From Streptomyces sp. NBC_00353 (GTDB lineage Bacteria > Actinomycetota > Actinomycetes > Streptomycetales > Streptomycetaceae): 64,000 nucleotides of DNA. Numbering within the stretch: position 1 is the stretch's first letter; each line of letters opens with the position of its first letter. Below are positions 10,771 through 19,117 of this stretch, one piece after another. Position numbers and translations under genes: made by a program. The stretch lies in NCBI RefSeq assembly GCF_036108815.1, contig NZ_CP107985.1, positions 3,906,001 through 3,970,000 on the forward strand. Direction: 5' to 3'. The notes beneath the pieces were generated by a model. The model did no database searches. It saw only the letters and a list, made by a program, of their open reading frames with translations, and had not been told where the DNA came from.

Positions 10771-11414
10771 TTGGCCACCTCGAGGTCGGGTACCACCTTG
10801 CGGAGTTCCTCGACGGAGAGCGCACCGGCGCGCAGCAGTACCGGCACCTTGCCCGTGACGTCGACGATGGAGGACGGCACGATGCCGGGGGTCGGGCCGC
10901 CGTCGAGGTAGACGGAGACGGAGTCGCCGAGCATCTCCTGGGCTGCGTCGCAGTCCTCGGGGGACGGGTGTCCGGTGAGGTTGGCGCTGGAGACGGCCAT
11001 CGGACCGACCTCGGTGAGCAGCTCGATGGCGACCGGGTGCAGCGGCATCCGGACGGCGACGGTGCCTCGGGTGTCGCCGAGGTCCCACTGGAGCGACGGC
11101 TGGTGCTTCGCGACGAGCGTGAGGGCGCCGGGCCAGAAGGCGTCGACGAGCTCCCACGCCTGCTCGGAGAAGTCCGTGACCAGGCCGTGCAGGGTGTTCG
11201 GCGAGCCGATCAGGACAGGGGTGGGCATATTGCGGCCGCGGCCCTTGGCGTCGAGCAGGTCGGCGACGCCCTCGGAGCTGAAGGCGTCCGCGCCGATCCC
11301 GTACACGGTGTCGGTGGGCAGCACGACCAGTTCGCCCCGGCGCACGGCGGACGCGGCTTCGCGCAGACCCGTCGTACGGTCGGTCGCGTCGTTGCAGTCG
11401 TATCGCCGTGCCAT
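10767..11414 (-). CDS. L-threonylcarbamoyladenylate synthase (Sua5/YciO/YrdC)
   Basis: Makes threonylcarbamoyl-AMP from Thr, bicarbonate and ATP for the t6A37 modification of ANN-decoding tRNAs. 215 residues. The family signature is near residues 30-45 (VVLPTDTVYGIGADAFS), followed by KGRGRNMPTPVLIGS, then the segment SSANLTGHPSPEDC. It ends in the YrdC core and lacks the extra C-terminal Sua5 domain, so it is the short TsaC-like form. The neighbours prmC, prfA and rpmE make this a translation-factor cluster. Confidence 0.93.
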   Translation of the reverse strand: MARRYDCNDATDRTTGLREAASAVRRGELVVLPTDTVYGIGADAFSSEGVADLLDAKGRGRNMPTPVLIGSPNTLHGLVTDFSEQAWELVDAFWPGALTLVAKHQPSLQWDLGDTRGTVAVRMPLHPVAIELLTEVGPMAVSSANLTGHPSPEDCDAAQEMLGDSVSVYLDGGPTPGIVPSSIVDVTGKVPVLLRAGALSVEELRKVVPDLEVAN

Positions 11415-11475
11415 CAGCCGGCCTCCTCAAGCGTGTACGGGTACGGGTCGTGCGGGTGCGCGTGCGGGGCGCCGG

Positions 11476-12321
11476 TCACGGCATGGCCTTGCGGGCCGTG
11501 GCGAACCGGGGGCGCCCGTTCAGGTCGGGGTGGTCGGCCGCGTCGGCCCAGCCCCGCTCCTCGGTGAAGATCCACGGCACCTGACCGCCCTGGGTGTCGG
11601 CGTGCTCGATGACGACGAGACCGCCGGGGCGCAGCAGACGGTGCGCGGTGCGTTCGATGCCGCGGATGGTGTCGAGACCGTCCTCGCCGGAGAAGAGCGC
11701 CATCTCCGGATCGTGGTCACGGGCCTCGGGTGCCACGTACTCCCACTCGGTGAGCGGGATGTACGGCGGGTTGGAGATGACCAGGTCGACCTGGCCGTCG
11801 AGCTCGGGAAGGGCCGTCAGGGCGTCTCCGCGGTGCACGGTGACCCTGGACCCCTCGGCGTTCTTCCGCGTCCAGGTGAGGGCCTCCTCGGACAGCTCCA
11901 CGGCGTGCACGCGCGAGCGCGGCACCTCCTGGGCCATCGCGAGGGCGATGGCGCCCGATCCCGTGCAGAGGTCGACGATCATCGGCTCGACGACGTCCAT
12001 CGCGCGGACGGCGTCTATCGCCCAGCCGACGACCGATTCCGTCTCCGGGCGGGGGACGAAGACGCCGGGGCCCACCTGGAGCTCCAGGTAGCGGAAGAAG
12101 GCGCGACCGGTGATGTGCTGGAGCGGCTCGCGGGCCTCGCGGCGGGCGATGGCCTCCCAGTACCGCGCGTCGAAGTCCGCGTCCGGCACATTGTGCAGCT
12201 CGCCCCGCTTGACGCCGTGCACGAACGCGGCGAGCTCCTCCGCGTCGAATCGCGGTGAGGGTACACCGGCGTCGGCCAGCCGCTGGGTGGCCTGGGCCAC
12301 CTCGGCGAGCAGCAGGTTCAT
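11476..12321 (-). CDS. prmC: Peptide chain release factor N5-glutamine methyltransferase
   Basis: SAM-dependent enzyme that methylates the Gln of the GGQ loop in release factors. 281 residues: an N-terminal helical domain, then a Rossmann methyltransferase with IVDLCTGSGAIALAMAQ (SAM loop) and the catalytic ISNPPYIP. It lies 42 bp downstream of prfA, its substrate gene; this pairing is conserved across bacteria and fixes the assignment. Confidence 0.96.
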   Translation of the reverse strand: MNLLLAEVAQATQRLADAGVPSPRFDAEELAAFVHGVKRGELHNVPDADFDARYWEAIARREAREPLQHITGRAFFRYLELQVGPGVFVPRPETESVVGWAIDAVRAMDVVEPMIVDLCTGSGAIALAMAQEVPRSRVHAVELSEEALTWTRKNAEGSRVTVHRGDALTALPELDGQVDLVISNPPYIPLTEWEYVAPEARDHDPEMALFSGEDGLDTIRGIERTAHRLLRPGGLVVIEHADTQGGQVPWIFTEERGWADAADHPDLNGRPRFATARKAMP

Positions 12322-12363
12322 CGCGGTTCTCCGTACGGTTTCACGGGCGGGGCGGGGTGTTGC

Positions 12364-13440
12364 TCATGCGACGGCGAGCTTGGCGGCGGAGTCGGCGTCG
12401 ACGCAAGCCTGGATGACTGCGTCCAGTTCACCGTCGAGCACCTGGTCCAAGTTGTACGCCTTGAATCCGACGCGGTGGTCCGAGATCCGGTTTTCCGGGA
12501 AGTTGTACGTGCGGATCTTCTCGGAACGGTCGACGGTGCGCACCTGGCTGCGCCGGACGTCCGAAGCTTCCTGCTCGGCCGCCTCCTGGGCTGCGGCAAG
12601 CAGTCGCGACCGCAGGATACGCATCGCCTGCTCCTTGTTCTGGAGCTGGCTCTTCTCGTTCTGGCAGGAGGCCACGACACCGGTCGGCAGGTGCGTGATG
12701 CGGACGGCGGAGTCCGTCGTGTTGACGGACTGGCCGCCGGGGCCCGAGGAGCGGTAGACGTCGATACGGAGATCGTTGGCGTGGATCTCGACGTCGACCT
12801 CCTCCGCCTCGGGCGTGACGAGCACACCGGCTGCCGACGTGTGGATGCGGCCCTGGGACTCGGTGGACGGCACCCGCTGCACGCGGTGCACGCCGCCCTC
12901 GTACTTCAACCGGGCCCACACACCCTGGCCGGGCTCGGTTGCGCCGTTGCCGCCCTTGGTCTTCACGGCGACCTGGACGTCCTTGTACCCGCCGAGCTCG
13001 GACTCGGTGGAGTCGATGATCTCGGTCTTCCAGCCGACGCGCTCGGCGTACCGCAGATACATGCGCAGCAGATCGCCGGCGAACAGGGCGGACTCGTCGC
13101 CGCCCGCGCCCGCCTTGATCTCCAGGAGCACGTCCTTGTCGTCGCTGGGGTCGCGCGGGACCAGGAGGAGGCGGAGCTTCTCGGTGAGCTCCTCGCGCTG
13201 CTTCTCCAGGTCCTTCACCTCGGCGGCGAAGTCGGGGTCGTCCGCCGCGAACTCGCGGGCGGTCTCGATGTCGTCCCCGGTCTGCTTCCAGGAGCGGTAC
13301 GTACCGACGATCGGGGTCAGCTCGGCGTAGCGCTTGTTGAGCTTGCGCGCGTTGGCCTGGTCGGCGTGGACCGCGGGATCCGCGAGCTTCTTCTCAAGAT
13401 CGGCCTGTTCGCCGATCAGTTCCTCGACCGCCTCGAACAT
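12364..13440 (-). CDS. prfA: Peptide chain release factor 1
   Basis: Recognises UAA and UAG stop codons and triggers peptide release. 358 residues. The GGQ loop reads SSGPGGQSVNTTDSAVR, with the acidic loop IKAGAGGDESALFAGDLLR before it. The start MFEAVEELIGEQ is preceded by GGAGCCCCCG. It lies downstream of rpmE but beyond a strong terminator, so it probably has its own promoter in 13441-13568. Confidence 0.97.
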   Translation of the reverse strand: MFEAVEELIGEQADLEKKLADPAVHADQANARKLNKRYAELTPIVGTYRSWKQTGDDIETAREFAADDPDFAAEVKDLEKQREELTEKLRLLLVPRDPSDDKDVLLEIKAGAGGDESALFAGDLLRMYLRYAERVGWKTEIIDSTESELGGYKDVQVAVKTKGGNGATEPGQGVWARLKYEGGVHRVQRVPSTESQGRIHTSAAGVLVTPEAEEVDVEIHANDLRIDVYRSSGPGGQSVNTTDSAVRITHLPTGVVASCQNEKSQLQNKEQAMRILRSRLLAAAQEAAEQEASDVRRSQVRTVDRSEKIRTYNFPENRISDHRVGFKAYNLDQVLDGELDAVIQACVDADSAAKLAVA

Positions 13441-13568
13441 CGGGGGCTCCTGGGGGTGGGGTATCCCCTGCTCATCAAGAGCTCGGGGAAGTGACTTCGA
13501 CGTGCCTGCTGGAAGGCGTGGTGCTGTCCGGTCGGGGCTGCGGGGACTGGCCCGTACCCCCCGGCCGG

Positions 13569-13619
13569 AAAAAAACGCCGGTCTCGGCGCCCCCGGGAAG
13601 AGGGCGCCGAGAACCGGCG
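13569..13619 (-). terminator. Rho-independent terminator of rpmE
   Basis: A long interrupted hairpin (arms CGCCGGT-CTCGGCGCCC and GGGCGCCGAG-ACCGGCG) begins 11 bases after the rpmE stop. On the minus strand it is followed directly by seven T residues (complement of 13569-13575). This is the clearest intrinsic terminator in the window. Confidence 0.92.
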
Positions 13620-13629
13620 CAAGGGCTCG

Positions 13630-13854
13630 CTACTTGCTGGCGGAGCCTGCAGCCTTGCCGAAGCGGGCCTCGAAGCGGGCCACACGGCCACCGGTGTCGA
13701 GGATCTTCTGCTTGCCCGTGTAGAACGGGTGGCACTCGGAGCAGACGTCGGCACGGATGGCGCCGCCGCCGATGGTGGACCGCGTGGTGAACGACGCGCC
13801 ACAGGTGCAGCTGACCTGCGTCTCGACGTACTCGGGGTGGATGTCGCGCTTCAA
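13630..13854 (-). CDS. rpmE: 50S ribosomal protein L31, zinc-binding form
   Basis: Ribosomal protein of the large subunit. 74 residues. The zinc ligands Cys16, Cys18, Cys38 and Cys41 (SCTCGAS, CSECHPF) are present, so this is the C+ form, not the zinc-independent paralogue made under zinc limitation. It is a single-gene unit with a SigR-type promoter upstream and a strong terminator downstream. Confidence 0.97.
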   Translation of the reverse strand: MKRDIHPEYVETQVSCTCGASFTTRSTIGGGAIRADVCSECHPFYTGKQKILDTGGRVARFEARFGKAAGSASK

Positions 13855-13959
13855 GGGTGTCTCCTAGGTTCGGGAGGGCGCCGGGTCGTACGCGCGGATT
13901 TGCGCATCCGTGAACCGGGGCCGACGTACCAGTCTGCCAGGACCGGCCGCATCTCCCAA

Positions 13960-13986
13960 AACCGGGGGCGAGCCGCAACTATTCCC
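13960..13986 (-). promoter_or_regulatory. SigR-type promoter of rpmE
   Basis: On the coding strand the sequence reads GGGAAT, exactly 18 bases, then GTT. This is the consensus of the streptomycete thiol-oxidative-stress sigma factor SigR. Its -10 element lies 105 bp upstream of the rpmE start. rpmE is a reported SigR target in S. coelicolor, so the match makes sense. Sequence match seen; regulation inferred from family knowledge. Confidence 0.8.
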
Positions 13987-14036
13987 GAGCGTTCCGGAAC
14001 GTTCCGCGCATGCCGGGTCACCGGACTGCGGTGGTC

Positions 14037-15140
14037 CTACCGGACGACCTGGCCGGCATCGCCCTTGTCACCGGCCGACTTCTCGATGGCGGAGGCGGGG
14101 ATCGGCTTGTCCTGCTTGAGGGCGGTCCACACCTGCTGTGCGGACTTCTCCAGCGGTACGACGCGGTTCGGGTCGGCCGGGTCGTACTGCACGGGCAGCG
14201 TGACCATGTGGACGTTCCTCGAGCCGAGCCCCTTGAGGCCGTTGGCGAAGCCCGTGAGCTCCTTGACCGAACCCAGGTCGGAGTCGGTGGTGATGGCCTT
14301 GGTGGCCGTGTCCGCGAGGCCGAACAGTGTCTTCGGGTCGGAGAACACCCCCACGGTCTTCGCCTGTTCCATCAGCGCCTTGATGAAGGCCTGCTGCAGC
14401 TGGATGCGGCCGAGGTCGCTGCCGTCGCCGACGCTCTTGCGGGTGCGGACCAGGCCGAGCGACTGCTCTCCGTCGAGGGTGTGGGTGCCGGGCGTCAGAT
14501 TCAGATGACTCTTGGAGTCGTTGATCGCCTGCGTGGTGGTGATCTTGACGCCGCCCAGCTGGTCGATGAGCTTCTTGAAGCCCGTGAAGTCGACTTCGAG
14601 GTAGTGGTCCATGCGGATGCCGGACATCGCCTCGACGGTCTTGACCGCGCAGGCCGGTCCGCCGACCTCGTACGCCGTGTTGAACATCGCGCGCTGCTGG
14701 CCCGGTACGGTCTTGCCGCTGGTGTCGCTCGTGCAGTCGGGGCGGGTGACGAGGGTGTCGCGCGGGATGGAGACGACGCTCGCGGTCCTGTGGCCCTGAT
14801 TGAGGTGCACGACCATCGCGGTGTCCGAGCGGGCGGTGCCTTCGTCCCTGCCGTACTCGGAGTTCGCGCCGGAGCGGGAGTCGGAGCCGAGGACGAGGAT
14901 GTCCTGCGAGCCGTTGTCGACGTCGGCCGGGCGGTTCTTGCCGAGCGCGGCGTTGATGTCGACGGCCTTGAGATTTCCGTTGAGCTTGAAGTACGCGTAC
15001 CCCAGGCCCGTACCGCCCACGACGACCACACCGGCCACGGTCCAGGCGGCTATGGCCGTCGTCCTGCGGCGGCGGGAAGGCTCCTTCCGGCGCTTGCCGG
15101 TGCCGCGTATTCGGCCGTTGCTCCCGCTCTGCCCGGTCAT
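14037..15140 (-). CDS. LCP (LytR-CpsA-Psr) family cell-wall glycopolymer ligase
   Basis: LCP enzymes attach lipid-linked glycopolymers to peptidoglycan outside the membrane. 367 residues: a basic cytoplasmic N-terminus (KRRKEPSRRRRTT), one transmembrane helix at about 28-50 (AAWTVAGVVVVGGTGLGYAY) and an extracellular LCP domain. LCP landmarks are ILVLGSDSR, the arginine-containing RSDTAMVVHL and SIPRDTLV, plus LGLVRTRK. Two Cys in the domain (DCTSDT and GPACAV) may form a disulfide. A WecA-type transferase at 7288 could make its lipid-linked substrate; that link is inferred. Confidence 0.92.
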   Translation of the reverse strand: MTGQSGSNGRIRGTGKRRKEPSRRRRTTAIAAWTVAGVVVVGGTGLGYAYFKLNGNLKAVDINAALGKNRPADVDNGSQDILVLGSDSRSGANSEYGRDEGTARSDTAMVVHLNQGHRTASVVSIPRDTLVTRPDCTSDTSGKTVPGQQRAMFNTAYEVGGPACAVKTVEAMSGIRMDHYLEVDFTGFKKLIDQLGGVKITTTQAINDSKSHLNLTPGTHTLDGEQSLGLVRTRKSVGDGSDLGRIQLQQAFIKALMEQAKTVGVFSDPKTLFGLADTATKAITTDSDLGSVKELTGFANGLKGLGSRNVHMVTLPVQYDPADPNRVVPLEKSAQQVWTALKQDKPIPASAIEKSAGDKGDAGQVVR

Positions 15141-15442
15141 CCGTCTCCTCGATCCTCGCCTGCCCCCGGCTACCCCCTGCAGTGGTGTTCGGGCACTGGT
15201 TCTGTCGCTCTGTCGCTATGAGTACGACGTGGTGGCTCGAAAAAGGGTTGCACAGCACCCTGTCGTGACCGGGTGAGGACGGAAGCCGCGCACGACGGCG
15301 CGGAACGGCCGGTGATCCCGCGCTCACCTGCGGTTTCTTGCCCGTTACAGGCATCGTCGGGGCCCGGAACGGAACGGTCGCCGTGTGGCGAAGGTCTCGG
15401 ATCGGGCGGATCTGCCGAAAGGCCGGAAAACGATGCACCGGA
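15141..15442. other. Non-coding gap upstream of the LCP gene
   Basis: About 300 bp with no convincing coding frame. It must hold the promoter of the LCP gene (minus strand). I see no clear -35/-10 pair, repeat or RNA gene here. Confidence 0.5.
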
Positions 15443-15484
15443 ACAGGGCCGCCCCCGTCACCGAGGTGACGGGGGCGGCCCTGT
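15443..15484. terminator. Very strong hairpin 3' of rho
   Basis: A 20-bp perfect inverted repeat (arms 15443-15462 and 15465-15484, core GGCCGCCCCCGTCACC) with almost no loop starts 25 bases beyond the rho stop. No T-run follows on either strand. Such long G/C hairpins without a U tail are common at streptomycete gene ends. Confidence 0.75.
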
Positions 15485-15508
15485 GACGACTGTCTGAGCG
15501 GTACGACG

Positions 15509-17560
15509 TCAGTCGTTGCCGTTGCCCGGAGCGGGCGTCGTCTTCTGGATCTGGAGCAGGAACTCCGCGTTGGACTGGGTCTTCTTCATCCGGTCCAGGA
15601 GCAGCTCGATCGCCTGCTGCTGGTCGAGTGCGTGCAGCACCCGGCGCAGCTTCCAGACAATCGCCAACTCGTCGCTGCCGAGCAGGATTTCTTCCTTACG
15701 GGTGCTGGACGCGTCGACGTCCACCGCCGGGAAGATGCGCTTGTCCGAGAGCTTCCGGTCGAGCTTGAGCTCCATGTTGCCGGTGCCCTTGAACTCCTCG
15801 AAGATCACCTCGTCCATGCGTGAGCCGGTCTCGACGAGCGCGGTGGCCAGGATGGTCAGCGAGCCGCCGTCCTCGATGTTGCGCGCGGCACCGAAGAAGC
15901 GCTTCGGCGGGTAGAGCGCGGTCGAGTCGACACCACCGGACAGGATGCGACCGGATGCCGGGGCCGCGAGGTTGTACGCGCGGCCGAGGCGGGTGATCGA
16001 GTCCAGCAGGACGACCACGTCGTGACCCAGCTCGACGAGACGCTTGGCGCGCTCGATGGCCAGCTCGGCGACGGTGGTGTGGTCCTCGGCGGGACGGTCG
16101 AAGGTCGAGGAGATGACCTCGCCCTTCACCGACCGCTGCATGTCGGTGACCTCTTCCGGACGCTCGTCGACCAGGACGACCATCAGGTGGCACTCGGGGC
16201 TGTTGACGGTGATCGCGTTGGCGATCGCCTGCAGGATCATGGTCTTGCCGGTCTTCGGCGGGGCCACGATCAGACCACGCTGGCCCTTGCCGATCGGTGC
16301 GACCAGGTCGATGATCCGCGTCGTCAGGACGTTGGAGTCGGTCTCCAGACGGAGCCGGTCCTGCGGGTACAGCGGGGTCAGCTTCTGGAACTCCGGGCGG
16401 CCGCGGCCGCTTTCGGGAGCCATGCCGTTGACCGAGTCGAGGCGGACCAGCGCGTTGAACTTCTCGCGGCGCTCGCCGTCCTTGGGCTGGCGCACCGCAC
16501 CGGTGACGTGGTCACCCTTGCGCAGGCCGTTCTTGCGGACCTGGGCGAGCGACACGTACACGTCGTTCGGGCCCGGCAGGTAGCCGGAGGTCCGGATGAA
16601 CGCGTAGTTGTCGAGGATGTCCAGGATGCCCGCGACGGGGATCAGGACGTCGTCGTCGGAGACCGGCGGCGCGTCGCTCGCGAAGTCGTCGCGGCCACGG
16701 CGGCCACGGCGGTCGCGGTAGCGGCCACGGCGACCGCGACGGCCGCCTGCCTCGTCGTCGTAACCGTCGTCCTGCGGTCCGCCGCCACCCTGCGGGCCCT
16801 GGCCCTGGCCCTGACCCTGGCTCTGGCCCTGGCCCTGGCGCTGCTGGCGCTGACCGCCCTGCTGGCCCTGGCCACCGCCCTGCTCGTCGCCCTTGCCTCG
16901 GCGGTCGCGCTGACGGTCACGGCGGTCGCCGCGGTCGCCACGCTCACCGCGTTCGCCACGCTGACCGCGGTCGCCACGGTCGCCACGGCGGCCTTCGGCG
17001 GTGTCCACGGCGGCTTCGGCCTTCGCCTCGGCGCGGTCCTCGCCCTTCGGCTCGGCCTGCGTCTCCACCTTGGCCTCGGCCTTGGGCTCCGCCTTGACGT
17101 CCGGGCTGCCCGCCTGCGCGGTCGCACGGCGCCGACGACGCTCACCCGTGGGCTGGTCGTCGCTGGCCGGCTGGCCGGGGATGTCGATCTGCTGCTGGGC
17201 CGTGGCCTTCTCGGCGGGCGCGGCGGCGGACTCGTCCCCCGTGCGCGCCTTGGAGGTGGCGCGGCGCTTCGGCTTGGTCTCGGCGTCCGCGGCGGCGGGC
17301 GCTGCGGCAGCCTTGGGCGCAGCGCTTCCGCCCTGCGCCTCCTTGATGACCTCGATCAGCTGGCTCTTGCGCATCCGCGCAGTGCCCTTGATGCCGAGGC
17401 CGGACGCGACCTGCTGCAGCTCGGCCAGGACCATGCCATCGAGGCCGGTGCCGGAGCGGCGGCGCCGTGCGGTGGTGCCAGTGGCAGCACCTTCGGCGGG
17501 CGCGGAGCTGTCGACGGTCTTGTCGGCAGTCACGCCCATCAGATCGGTGGTGTCGCTCAC
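15509..17560 (-). CDS. rho: Transcription termination factor Rho with long disordered insertion
   Basis: Hexameric RNA-dependent ATPase that ends transcription. I start it at the GTG giving VSDTTDLMGVTADKT (683 residues), preceded by AAGGACC; the upstream frame to 17695 is leader. An N-terminal helical SAP-like part (about 30-75: LQQVASGLGIKGTARMRKSQ) is followed by about 240 residues of Ala/Lys/Glu- and then Arg/Asp/Gly/Gln-rich low complexity. Next come the cold-shock-type RNA-binding domain and the ATPase core. Walker A is APPKTGKT, Walker B VVVLLDSITR, and the Q/R-loop region is RILSGGVDSTALYPPKRFFG. Long insertions are typical of high-GC actinobacterial Rho. Confidence 0.97.
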   Translation of the reverse strand: MSDTTDLMGVTADKTVDSSAPAEGAATGTTARRRRSGTGLDGMVLAELQQVASGLGIKGTARMRKSQLIEVIKEAQGGSAAPKAAAAPAAADAETKPKRRATSKARTGDESAAAPAEKATAQQQIDIPGQPASDDQPTGERRRRRATAQAGSPDVKAEPKAEAKVETQAEPKGEDRAEAKAEAAVDTAEGRRGDRGDRGQRGERGERGDRGDRRDRQRDRRGKGDEQGGGQGQQGGQRQQRQGQGQSQGQGQGQGPQGGGGPQDDGYDDEAGGRRGRRGRYRDRRGRRGRDDFASDAPPVSDDDVLIPVAGILDILDNYAFIRTSGYLPGPNDVYVSLAQVRKNGLRKGDHVTGAVRQPKDGERREKFNALVRLDSVNGMAPESGRGRPEFQKLTPLYPQDRLRLETDSNVLTTRIIDLVAPIGKGQRGLIVAPPKTGKTMILQAIANAITVNSPECHLMVVLVDERPEEVTDMQRSVKGEVISSTFDRPAEDHTTVAELAIERAKRLVELGHDVVVLLDSITRLGRAYNLAAPASGRILSGGVDSTALYPPKRFFGAARNIEDGGSLTILATALVETGSRMDEVIFEEFKGTGNMELKLDRKLSDKRIFPAVDVDASSTRKEEILLGSDELAIVWKLRRVLHALDQQQAIELLLDRMKKTQSNAEFLLQIQKTTPAPGNGND
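16660..17010. repeat. Low-complexity repeat tract inside rho
   Basis: Degenerate short tandem repeats (many GCGGTCGCCACG-like and CCTGGCCCTGGC-like units) encode alternating RGDRGD/RGERGE and GQGQGQ stretches of Rho. Repeats of this kind are prone to length change between strains. The positively charged, disordered product is likely an accessory RNA-binding or condensate-forming segment. Confidence 0.75.
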
Positions 17561-17944
17561 GAAGGGTCCTTCCCTGGAGCGGACGTCGGCCTTCTGGCTC
17601 GGCGACCGGTTGTGCTGTCCGACTGCGGTCTTTGGATCTTGCGGACCGTGCCGGGGCGGTGGTCCGCCGGGTACGGCGGAGAGATGAATGTGCAAGGGTC
17701 CGACGCGAGCATCCCCCTGCTCGGCCCACTCCTGGACAAGCGAGGGGTGTCGTGCCGGTTCCGGAGCGTGCTCGAAACTGCTCAGGCAGGCTGCTCAGGC
17801 AGTTGGGGAGGCTCTCGGAAGAAATGGTGGCCCCGGAAAGGGACACGAAGCAACGCGCCACATAGACGTCGATTGCAGACTTGAGGTTAACACTACCGGC
17901 TCCAACAAACATTCCCCCTCTCACTCACCGGCAATCACTTCTCG
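17561..17944 (-). promoter_or_regulatory. rho: rho leader and promoter region
   Basis: 384 bp between the thrB stop and the rho start without a credible gene. A TAGTGT -10-like element lies near 17891-17896 on the minus strand. Overlapping it, GGGAAT-N19-GTT (17889-17916) resembles a SigR-class promoter one base longer than ideal. That leaves a leader of about 310 nt, as expected if Rho autoregulates its own mRNA, as it does in other bacteria. No stable riboswitch fold was recognised. Confidence 0.4.
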
Positions 17945-18862
17945 CTACGGGGCGAGCGGCAGGACACTCGCACCCGAGGCGTCGAGAGTGAGCCGGTTGG
18001 CCGCCCATCCCTCGCCCGCCAGCCGTGCGACCTTGTCGGCCGCACCGTCCTCGGCCAGCGCGAGCACGGTCGGCCCGGCACCGGAGATGACTGCAGGGAC
18101 GCCGTCGGCGCGCAGTCGGTTCACAAGTTCCACGCTCTCGGCCATTGCGGGGGCGCGGTATTCCTGGTGCAGCCGGTCCTCGGTCGCGGCGAGCAGCAGT
18201 TCGGGGCGCCGGGTCATGGCCTCGACCAGGAGGCCCGCACGGCCGGCGTTGAACGCGGCGTCGACGTGCGGGACGGTACGCGGCAGCAGTCCGCGGGCGG
18301 TCTCGGTGAGCACCGGCTTGCCGGGGACGAAAACCACCGGAACGATGGAATCCGAGGGATCCATCCTGATCGCGCGGGCGGAGCCACCGTCCATCCAGGC
18401 CAGTGTGAAGCCGCCGAGCAGGCATGCCGCGACATTGTCGGGGTGGCCCTCGATCTCGGTGGCGAGCTCCAGCAGCGCCGCGTCGTCGAGCCGGGCATCG
18501 CCACCGGTCGTCACGGCGCGGGCCGCGACGATACCGGCGCAGATGGCCGCGGAGGAGGAACCGAGGCCACGCCCGTGCGGGATGCGGTTGGCGCAGACGA
18601 TCTCCAGGCCGCGGGGCTGTCCGCCGAGCAGGTCGAAGGCCGTACGCAGGGAGCGCACGAGGAGGTGGCTCTCGTCGCGTGGCAGGGTGTCGGCACCCTC
18701 GCCGGCGATGTCGATGTGCAGACCGGAGTCGGCGACGCGGACGACGACGTCGTCGTACAGCCCCAGCGACAGGCCGAGGGCGTCAAAACCCGGGCCCAGG
18801 TTGGCGCTGGTAGCGGGGACGCGCACCCGGACGGCGGCGGCTCGGAAGGCGGGACCGGCCAT
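17945..18862 (-). CDS. thrB: Homoserine kinase
   Basis: GHMP-family kinase phosphorylating homoserine in the threonine pathway. 305 residues from the ATG giving MAGPAFRAAAVRVRVPATS. AAGGAG lies upstream at slightly long spacing, and an in-frame upstream extension is not conserved in character. The ATP-binding GHMP motif reads PHGRGLGSSSAAI near residue 90; the N-terminal VPATSANLGPGFDALG and the C-terminal ISGAGPTVLAL motifs are intact. It is separated from thrC by a terminator-like hairpin, so it is probably expressed from its own promoter. Confidence 0.96.
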   Translation of the reverse strand: MAGPAFRAAAVRVRVPATSANLGPGFDALGLSLGLYDDVVVRVADSGLHIDIAGEGADTLPRDESHLLVRSLRTAFDLLGGQPRGLEIVCANRIPHGRGLGSSSAAICAGIVAARAVTTGGDARLDDAALLELATEIEGHPDNVAACLLGGFTLAWMDGGSARAIRMDPSDSIVPVVFVPGKPVLTETARGLLPRTVPHVDAAFNAGRAGLLVEAMTRRPELLLAATEDRLHQEYRAPAMAESVELVNRLRADGVPAVISGAGPTVLALAEDGAADKVARLAGEGWAANRLTLDASGASVLPLAP

Positions 18863-19034
18863 CGCTTCGACGACTCTCCTTGTGAGGCAGTGGGGATTGC
18901 TGCGGCGGGGATTGTGGCGGTGGATATTTCGTAAGCCTGTGGAGAACCCGACGGCCACGAAGGCGACACCGCGGCAATTGCGGCGGGGCGGGTTGACTAC
19001 AGCTTATCGAAGGAAGGTTCTGTCGCGACATAGG

Positions 19035-19078
19035 GCGCACAGGAGGCGCACGATGCGTGTCGCACGCCTCCTATGCGC
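19035..19078 (-). terminator. Terminator-like hairpin between thrC and thrB
   Basis: Arms GCGCACAGGAGGCG and CGCCTCCTATGCGC pair over 14 bp with one mismatch and a 16-base loop, 40 bp after the thrC stop. This would end the hom-thrC message or attenuate it before thrB. Confidence 0.6.
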
Positions 19079-19117
19079 TCTCCGCCCCGAAAAGGGGTGG
19101 TTGAGCTGCTGATGTCT

